Positions 5,260 through 10,860 of a stretch of 10,860 nucleotides of DNA are shown here, piece by piece. The notes under the pieces are model-generated. The model worked only from the letters and a program-made list of their open reading frames with translations, had not been told where the DNA came from and made no database searches. How positions within the stretch are numbered: the stretch's first letter is position 1; each line of letters opens with the position of its first letter. The stretch comes from UBA4717 sp045531795 (GTDB taxonomy: Bacteria > Bacillota > Clostridia > Oscillospirales > CAG-272): assembly GCA_045531795.1 (NCBI GenBank), contig JAZSET010000051.1, positions 1-10,860 on the forward strand. Reading direction: 5' to 3'. The translations under genes and the position numbers were made by a program.

Positions 5260-6810
5260 ATGGAATCAAGTGCAAAAAAACTGTTTTCGGGTGGTCTGCT
5301 GTTAAGTCTTGCCGCCCTTTTGATGCGGACAATAGGCGTTGGCTTCAATGTGTATGTTACGGGCAAAATCGGTGCGGCAGGTATGGGCCTGTTGTCACTT
5401 ATAATGAGTGTTTACTCCCTGTCTGTCACCTTTGCGGTGTCGGGAATATCTCTTGCCACCACACGCATCACTGCCGAAGCGCTGGGTGCGGGGAAACAAA
5501 GCGATATCCGTTTTGCAATGAAACGCGCTCTCGTATACTCCCTTGCATTCGGACTTGCTACATTTTTTGTTCTTTTCACCTGTGCAGATTATATCGGAAT
5601 AACCTGGCTTGGTGACAAAAGAGCCGTAAACTCTATCAGGCTGTTTGCCGTAAGTATGCCCTTTATATCAATGTCTGCGGCAATGCAGGGATATTTTACG
5701 GCTCTTATGAGAGTGGTAAAATCAGCATCCTCACAATTCTTCGAGCAGCTTGTAAAGATAAGTGTTACTTCCCTTTTGCTCGTGCTTGTTGCACCAAAAG
5801 GTCTTGAATACGCTTGTATGGCAGTTATCGGTGGCGGAACCGTTGCGGAAATCGCCTCGTTTATCTACTGCTTTGTTGCTTATAAATACGATATATACAA
5901 GCATTTTCACAAATATAAGAATCCTCCGTCAAAAGGTATTATGCAAAAAATTTTTCATATTGCTCTCCCCGTTGCTTTTTCCTCGTATCTGCGCACAGGA
6001 CTTGTCACCCTTGAACACATGCTGATACCCAGAGGATTAAAAAAATACGGTGCCGGAAGTAATCACGCCCTTGAAACTTATGGGATACTTCAGGGTATGG
6101 TTTTGCCTATTATATTGTTTCCTACTGCATTCTTGTCATCATTCAACCTTTTGCTCGTGCCTCAGATATCAAAGGCAGCAGCACGCGGAGAAAGAGGACA
6201 TATAACCTACATAGGTGAGCGCTTTTTGCGATTTACTATGATGTTTTCGATTGGCGTTTCTGCCGTTATGATATGTTTTTCCCACGAGCTTGGATATGTT
6301 ATATATAAGAGTCACACCGCCTCGGATTTTATCAAAACGGTAGCACCGCTTATCCCGATAATGTACCTTGACAGTGCTGTTGACTCTCTGCTCAAGGGAC
6401 TTGACGAACAACTTTTCAATATGAAAATCAATATAATTGACGCAAGTGTTAGTGCCCTCTTTGTCTGGTTACTCTGCCCGAAAATAGGAATAATGGGCTA
6501 CATTGTAACTATTTTTGCAAGCGAAATCTTCAATCTTTCCTTAAGCGGCGTCAGACTTCTGAATATTACGGATATCAAAATTAAAGCTCTCTCATTTCTG
6601 ATAAAACCGCTTATTTGCTCCTTTGCCGCCACTACTGTTACAAAATTTATTCTTGAATCGGTAAAGGCTATTGCCTTTTCCTATCTTTCCTTGTTTGTCC
6701 ACATAGCACTTGCGCTTTTCACATATATCACATTTCTTATTGTTACAAACACCCTCACAAAGGATGACAGATTATGGATAAAATCTCTCGTTATGCGGGC
6801 AAAAAAGTAA
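5260..6810 (+). CDS. SpoVB/MurJ-family polysaccharide or lipid-linked precursor flippase
   Basis: This 516-residue polytopic protein belongs to the MOP superfamily (MATE/MurJ/SpoVB/Wzx), which flips lipid-linked glycan precursors across the membrane. It has about a dozen or more hydrophobic helices through its length. The N-terminus carries the family pattern SGGLLLSLAALLMRTIGVGF, then YVTGKIGAAGMGLLSLIMS. The length is close to B. subtilis SpoVB (about 518), needed for spore cortex peptidoglycan. The ribosome site is weak (GGGGTG at 5250-5255, four bases before the ATG), suggesting modest expression. An upstream sigma-E-like promoter supports a sporulation role. No terminator separates it from the aminopeptidase, so some read-through is possible. 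It could instead be a MurJ-like or polysaccharide exporter; the family is sure, the exact role is not. Confidence 0.85.
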   Translation: MESSAKKLFSGGLLLSLAALLMRTIGVGFNVYVTGKIGAAGMGLLSLIMSVYSLSVTFAVSGISLATTRITAEALGAGKQSDIRFAMKRALVYSLAFGLATFFVLFTCADYIGITWLGDKRAVNSIRLFAVSMPFISMSAAMQGYFTALMRVVKSASSQFFEQLVKISVTSLLLVLVAPKGLEYACMAVIGGGTVAEIASFIYCFVAYKYDIYKHFHKYKNPPSKGIMQKIFHIALPVAFSSYLRTGLVTLEHMLIPRGLKKYGAGSNHALETYGILQGMVLPIILFPTAFLSSFNLLLVPQISKAAARGERGHITYIGERFLRFTMMFSIGVSAVMICFSHELGYVIYKSHTASDFIKTVAPLIPIMYLDSAVDSLLKGLDEQLFNMKINIIDASVSALFVWLLCPKIGIMGYIVTIFASEIFNLSLSGVRLLNITDIKIKALSFLIKPLICSFAATTVTKFILESVKAIAFSYLSLFVHIALALFTYITFLIVTNTLTKDDRLWIKSLVMRAKK

Positions 6811-6817
6811 AAAAGTG

Positions 6818-6846
6818 TTTACAAAAGGCGTTTCAGGATATATAAT
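6818..6846 (+). promoter_or_regulatory. Sigma-A promoter of the aminopeptidase gene
   Basis: TTTACA (6818-6823), exactly 17 bases, then TATAAT (6841-6846). The start would be near 6853, about 25 bases before the ATG at 6878. A GTG at 6815 that would extend the protein lies upstream of this promoter, so it would not be on the transcript. Confidence 0.8.
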
Positions 6847-6877
6847 ATCAGATAGATACTTAATTTTGGAGGAAATT

Positions 6878-8101
6878 ATGAAAAAAACTGTTCTCAGGGA
6901 ATATGCAAAGCTGATTGCCCGCGTCGGCGGAAATATAAAAAAGGGTGACGAGGTTATAGTAAGATGTGAGCTTGATCAGCCCTCTTTTGTTGAAATGCTT
7001 GTAGACGAATGCTACAAGGCAGGAGCAAAAAAGGTTGAAGTCGATTTTACGCATCAGGCACTTACAAAAATTCATATCCGTCACAGAAGCGTTAAGGTAT
7101 TGTCAACAGTTGAAAACTGGGAAAAGGAAAAGCTTGAACACAGAGCAACCGTTTTACCTGTTATGATATATCTTTTAAGCGAAGACCCCGACGGACTAAA
7201 AGGCATCAACCGTGAAAAGCAGGCCCGTGGTGAGCAGGAAAGATATAAAGTAATAAAGCCTTTCCGCGACAGAATGGAAAACAAGTATAAGTGGTGTATT
7301 GCCGCAGTTCCGGGCAAAAAGTGGGCAAAAAAGGTATTCCCCGAGCTACCTGTAGGCAAAGCAGTCGAAAAACTGTGGGAGGCCATCCTTTATACGTCTC
7401 GTGCAAACGAAAACCCGATTGAAGCCTGGGAAAAGCATAACGCAGAGCTCGAGTCAAGATGTAAATACCTTAATTCAAAAAACATCCGCACACTTGTATA
7501 TAAGTCTTCAAACGGTACCGACCTCAGAGTAGGACTTATCCCCGAAGCACAGTTTATGGGTGGCGGTGAATACACTTTAAGCGGCGAATTTTTCAATGCC
7601 AACATTCCAAGCGAGGAAGTGTTCATAACACCCAAAAAGGGCGAAGCCGAGGGAATTGTATACTCCACAAAGCCACTCTCCTACAAAGGTGAGCTTATCG
7701 AGGACTTTTATGTAAAATTCAAAGATGGTAAAGCATATGAAGTCGGTGCAAAAAAGAACGAGGAGCTTCTTAAAAAGCTGATTTCTATGGATGAGGGTGC
7801 CGCCTATCTTGGAGAATGTGCGCTTGTTCCCTACGATTCGCCTATCAGAAACTCGGAGATATTATTCTATAACACTCTCTTTGATGAAAACGCCGCCTGT
7901 CATCTTGCTTTTGGCGAAGGCTTTTCAAACTGTCTTGCCAATTACGACAAATACACATTGGAAGAATGCCGTAAAATGGGCATAAATGACTCTATGATAC
8001 ATGAGGACTTTATGATAGGAAGCAAAGACCTTGATATAACGGGAATTTGCGAAAATGGCGATGAAATTGCTATTTTCAGAAACGGCAACTGGGCATTCTG
8101 A
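6878..8101 (+). CDS. M29-family (AmpS/PepS-type) metallo-aminopeptidase
   Basis: This cytoplasmic metal-dependent aminopeptidase removes N-terminal residues from peptides. The ATG at 6878 has GGAGGA (6868-6873) just upstream and gives 407 residues, the usual M29 length of about 400-415. A GTG at 6815 would add 21 unconserved residues and lacks a promoter, so it is rejected. Metal ligands known from the Thermus enzymes map to E246/E247 (NIPSEEVF), E313 (LGECALVP), H342 (NAACHLAFG), and H375/D377 (IHEDFMIG). The C-terminus IFRNGNWAF is typical of the family. The residue seven after H342, normally the catalytic Tyr, is F349 here (GEGFS). It has its own promoter and a strong terminator. The family is certain; the Phe may mark a subfamily or altered activity. 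Confidence 0.92.
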   Translation: MKKTVLREYAKLIARVGGNIKKGDEVIVRCELDQPSFVEMLVDECYKAGAKKVEVDFTHQALTKIHIRHRSVKVLSTVENWEKEKLEHRATVLPVMIYLLSEDPDGLKGINREKQARGEQERYKVIKPFRDRMENKYKWCIAAVPGKKWAKKVFPELPVGKAVEKLWEAILYTSRANENPIEAWEKHNAELESRCKYLNSKNIRTLVYKSSNGTDLRVGLIPEAQFMGGGEYTLSGEFFNANIPSEEVFITPKKGEAEGIVYSTKPLSYKGELIEDFYVKFKDGKAYEVGAKKNEELLKKLISMDEGAAYLGECALVPYDSPIRNSEILFYNTLFDENAACHLAFGEGFSNCLANYDKYTLEECRKMGINDSMIHEDFMIGSKDLDITGICENGDEIAIFRNGNWAF

Positions 8102-8111
8102 GTATTTAACC

Positions 8112-8146
8112 AAAAAGGTCACTTCAATTAGAAGTGACCTTTTTTA
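8112..8146. terminator. Bidirectional terminator shared by convergent genes
   Basis: AAAAAGGTCACTTC (8112-8125) and GAAGTGACCTTTTT (8131-8144) form a perfect 14-bp stem with a five-base loop. The A and T runs on each side let it stop both the aminopeptidase (plus) and the SLH beta-helix gene (minus), whose stop codons are 10 and 14 bases away. Confidence 0.9.
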
Positions 8147-8160
8147 TTGGCAAATATTAC

Positions 8161-10860
8161 TTAGTCCATATAAGCCTGAGCAGCTGCAAGATTATCAAAG
8201 AATACTACCTCAGTGATTACAAATGAGGTGTTTTCCCCGGGAGCTTTAATCCAGGGTCTTACAGTAATTATAAGTTCGTTCTTATAATCAGTCTTCGCCT
8301 TTCCTGCAAGATATCCGCTCATATTAACGAGTATTGATTTAGAAACACTTGAACCGGTTGCACTGCCTGCAGCCATATCAGCTGCACCGGTTGCCTTTGC
8401 CGAAACCGTACCAACGCCTGTGTTTGATGCATTATACTTTATTACAGCATAAGGATTTGTATACCAGTCAAGATTCTTGTTATACGCATTGAGAAGTTTT
8501 ATTGCGCGTGATTCGTTCTTTGCTCCCTCAAAGCTGAAAGGAACAAATGTGATGCTGTTATCTGCTTCAACTGTCGCTCTTACAAGGGAAGCATCAATAA
8601 TCTTTTTAAGATCATTGCCCTTTAAGATTATTGCATCTGTTTCTCTTGCAAGTACATCAGACTTATCTACGTCAGCAGCACCGATATATGCTACAAAACG
8701 CTTTATCATTGTTGCAACTTCTGCTCTTGTTGCATTGTTCTTGGGCTTGATTGTCTTATCAGAGTAACCACCAATGATGCCGTTCTTTGTGCAGAACTTA
8801 ATACCATCTGCATATGCGGGAGTTATGCTTGCAGCATCTACAAAATCAACTGCTGTATCAAGTGTTCCTTTTCTGTAGAGCATATCTGCATATCTGTACA
8901 GCATATCGCCCATTTCTTCTCTTGTTGCATTTTCGTCAGGTCTGAACTTGCCCCCTGCAGCTACTATGCCGTTCTTTTCTGCCCAGTATACGCCCTGAGC
9001 ATACCACGCATTCTGATTTACGTCTGTGTATGTGCTGACTCCCTTTGCAGTATTTCCTGCAAGACGGGAAAGCACTGTTACAAGCATCGCACGGGTCATT
9101 TTACCATTTGGTGAAAATTCCTTGGCACTTGTTCCGTTGAAAAGTCCCTTGAGCACAACGTAGTCAATTGCTCCTCTGCCCCAGAAGTCCTCTGCAACGT
9201 CTTCAAATACTGCTACTCCATTATCCTTTGGAATGCAAAGCTTATACATATCGCCGAAAGGTTCTTTTTCTGTTACATAGAATGTTGAACCGATTTCGGA
9301 ACCGCGGGCAACACCTATGCGGATTGTGGTTTCGTTATACTGTCCGACAAACGGACCCTGTCCGCCCATCTTTTTACCCTCTTCCATAAAGTATGTATTA
9401 TCGTGGAAGTTAAACTTATCATTAGTGGACGCAACAACGCTGTTTGCGCTTCCTCCTGCAAAGAAGTATACATTGTCTGAGACACTGTTGTTCTCGCAGA
9501 ACATACCCTTATTGTTTGCTCCGTAGAAGAAACCGCCGGCACCGATCCAACCGCCTGCAATTTTGTCCGTGAGGTTGCTGCCGGGTCTCTGGTGAGAGAA
9601 ACCGTAACCGAGGAAACGGTCATAGTTGTTATGTACCTGCATATTTGCAAGCATACCGGGATAACCGCCTCCGGCTGCAATTCCAAGCCATACCTCGGAG
9701 CCTGTGTTTGCATATTCTGCAACGTTGTCTTCAATTGTAAGATCTCTTATAGTAACACCGCCCTGGCTCTGTGCTGTCCAGCAGCAGTCATAAACCTGAC
9801 TTGCATAGTTGTTACGGATTGTAAAGCCCTGGCTGCTACCGTAAGATTCAACTGCGTTTCCGTAGCGAACATAATGGTCTCCCTCGCCGAAGCCGGGCTG
9901 TACATTTCCGCCTATCCACTTGAATATGCAATTCTGTACTGTGGTATTTTTAACATTTAAAACGCCTACGCCAAAGCTTGCGCCAAATACTTCAATGTTA
10001 TCTATGACGATGTCTTCAGCACCTTTTATGGGCTGAGCAATGCCATCAATTACAATATCTCTGTTTTCCACTAAATCTATTGCAGTTGAATGGTCAAGGA
10101 GTTCGATTGAGGAAAATACTGCGCCCGGGTTACCGCCGTTGCAGTGGAGATAAAGAACTTCGTTTTCAAAATCGTGATAGAATTCAAGATTTCCCGTAAG
10201 GTCCTGAGGGCCGGCAAAATCAGAACCCGGAGCTGTCTGATAATGCTCGAGGCCATTGAATACAGGGCCGTTATCTACACGTTTTGTTCCCCTTAGCATC
10301 TTTGAGACGAAAATACCCCATGCACGACCGCCGTCGAATATAATTGCACCAACATTAGTCTGGATACCACCGACTGTACCTAAATACTGATATACATCTT
10401 CGTATTCTGTCTTTTTCCACATTTCAACACTTGATGCATCAACAGAGCAAATGAGCTTGGGCTTTGCACCCTCTCCGTATGCGGAAAGAGTGAGACCGGA
10501 GCGAATCTGAAGTGGCGCTGTGGTTCTCCATGTGTCACCACGTTTTAAGAAGATACCGTCACCGGGCTTGAAGCTTTTCTTGTTTATTATTTCAGCACTT
10601 TTCCATGCTGTCGCAGGTGTAAGACCATCATTATTGTCATCACCTGTGCTTGACGAAATATAGTATGATGTGCCACTTACAGTCACATTTGCAGGTGTCT
10701 TTTCAATTTCGGCAATTTTGGCTTCAATTTTCGCATTATATTCATTAATGAGATCCATATCTGCTTCACCGAAATAGTAGTTTTTCCCTTCTTCAGCGGC
10801 AAATACCACCACTGATGAGAAAATGCAGAGTATCGCAAGTAGAATTGCTAAAAACTTTTT
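8161..10860 (-). CDS. Secreted SLH-anchored parallel beta-helix protein, 5' end cut by window edge
   Basis: This is a large surface protein probably acting on polysaccharides. The minus strand is open to the window edge, and its first codons read KKFLAILLAILCIFSSVVVFAA, the core of a signal peptide. The true ATG therefore lies at or just beyond 10861; a GTG at 10812 is inside the signal peptide and is not the start. Numbering from 10860: residues about 66-71 (YYISSS) open a right-handed parallel beta-helix domain running to about 525 with many Asn-turn coils (IDNIEV, TIRNNY, TIEDNV). Three SLH domains follow at about 551-600, 611-662 and 671-726, for binding secondary cell-wall polymer. A further 170 residues (728-899) end in ITEVVFFDNLAAAQAY, resembling beta-sandwich sugar-binding modules. 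I cannot identify catalytic residues, so lyase, glycosidase and non-enzymatic binder are all open. Confidence 0.87.
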   Translation of the reverse strand, partial: KKFLAILLAILCIFSSVVVFAAEEGKNYYFGEADMDLINEYNAKIEAKIAEIEKTPANVTVSGTSYYISSSTGDDNNDGLTPATAWKSAEIINKKSFKPGDGIFLKRGDTWRTTAPLQIRSGLTLSAYGEGAKPKLICSVDASSVEMWKKTEYEDVYQYLGTVGGIQTNVGAIIFDGGRAWGIFVSKMLRGTKRVDNGPVFNGLEHYQTAPGSDFAGPQDLTGNLEFYHDFENEVLYLHCNGGNPGAVFSSIELLDHSTAIDLVENRDIVIDGIAQPIKGAEDIVIDNIEVFGASFGVGVLNVKNTTVQNCIFKWIGGNVQPGFGEGDHYVRYGNAVESYGSSQGFTIRNNYASQVYDCCWTAQSQGGVTIRDLTIEDNVAEYANTGSEVWLGIAAGGGYPGMLANMQVHNNYDRFLGYGFSHQRPGSNLTDKIAGGWIGAGGFFYGANNKGMFCENNSVSDNVYFFAGGSANSVVASTNDKFNFHDNTYFMEEGKKMGGQGPFVGQYNETTIRIGVARGSEIGSTFYVTEKEPFGDMYKLCIPKDNGVAVFEDVAEDFWGRGAIDYVVLKGLFNGTSAKEFSPNGKMTRAMLVTVLSRLAGNTAKGVSTYTDVNQNAWYAQGVYWAEKNGIVAAGGKFRPDENATREEMGDMLYRYADMLYRKGTLDTAVDFVDAASITPAYADGIKFCTKNGIIGGYSDKTIKPKNNATRAEVATMIKRFVAYIGAADVDKSDVLARETDAIILKGNDLKKIIDASLVRATVEADNSITFVPFSFEGAKNESRAIKLLNAYNKNLDWYTNPYAVIKYNASNTGVGTVSAKATGAADMAAGSATGSSVSKSILVNMSGYLAGKAKTDYKNELIITVRPWIKAPGENTSFVITEVVFFDNLAAAQAYMD

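Noticed and set aside
6815..6877. Extended GTG start for the aminopeptidase
   Set aside because: It lies upstream of the sigma-A promoter at 6818-6846 and has no ribosome site; the ATG at 6878 has a strong one and gives the family length.
8477..9960. Several plus-strand and shifted minus-strand open frames under the SLH beta-helix gene
   Set aside because: They overlap well-defined SLH and beta-helix coding sequence in another frame and have Cys/His-rich, low-quality translations typical of shadows.

Overview
The window looks like chromosome from a low-GC, spore-forming Clostridia-type Firmicute, probably an anaerobic polysaccharide user of gut or rumen. This rests on textbook sigma-A promoters, strong AGGAGG ribosome sites, many compact hairpin-T terminators, a SpoVB-like flippase, S-layer homology (SLH) anchoring and a dockerin-type module. 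No exact taxon can be read from the sequence; the mix of SLH-anchored beta-helix proteins and stray dockerins recalls pectin-degrading Oscillospirales/Monoglobales relatives, but that is a guess. I see no rRNA, tRNA, CRISPR array, IS element or phage gene.

Layout, left to right. (1) Positions 1-308, minus strand: the N-terminus of a eukaryote-type glycogen branching enzyme, cut by the window edge, with its own promoter. (2) 464-1653: a small A+T-rich module. A 68-residue XRE regulator (minus) is divergent from a zinc-ribbon/TM2 membrane protein and a second small membrane protein (plus). The gap between them holds a perfect 9-3-9 palindrome overlapping promoter elements on both strands. (3) 1775-3514: a type I ABC exporter half-transporter with a non-ATG start. 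(4) 3664-5142: a secreted SGNH esterase with an N-terminal dockerin-type module. (5) 5260-6810: a SpoVB/MurJ-family lipid flippase preceded by a sequence resembling a sporulation sigma-E promoter. (6) 6878-8101: an M29 aminopeptidase with its own promoter. (7) 8161-10860, minus strand: a large secreted, SLH-anchored parallel beta-helix protein; its signal peptide runs to the window edge, so the start codon lies just outside.

The genes are mostly insulated units, each with a recognisable promoter and hairpin terminator, rather than one operon. The exceptions are the TM2/membrane pair, which is clearly cotranscribed, and possible read-through from the flippase into the aminopeptidase. The surface esterase and the SLH beta-helix protein fit extracellular glycan attack, and the branching enzyme fits intracellular glycogen storage. 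The least explained part is the XRE-controlled membrane module with its symmetrical operator-promoter. I found nothing that clearly amounts to a new defence or mobile system. Every intergenic gap is under 160 bases.
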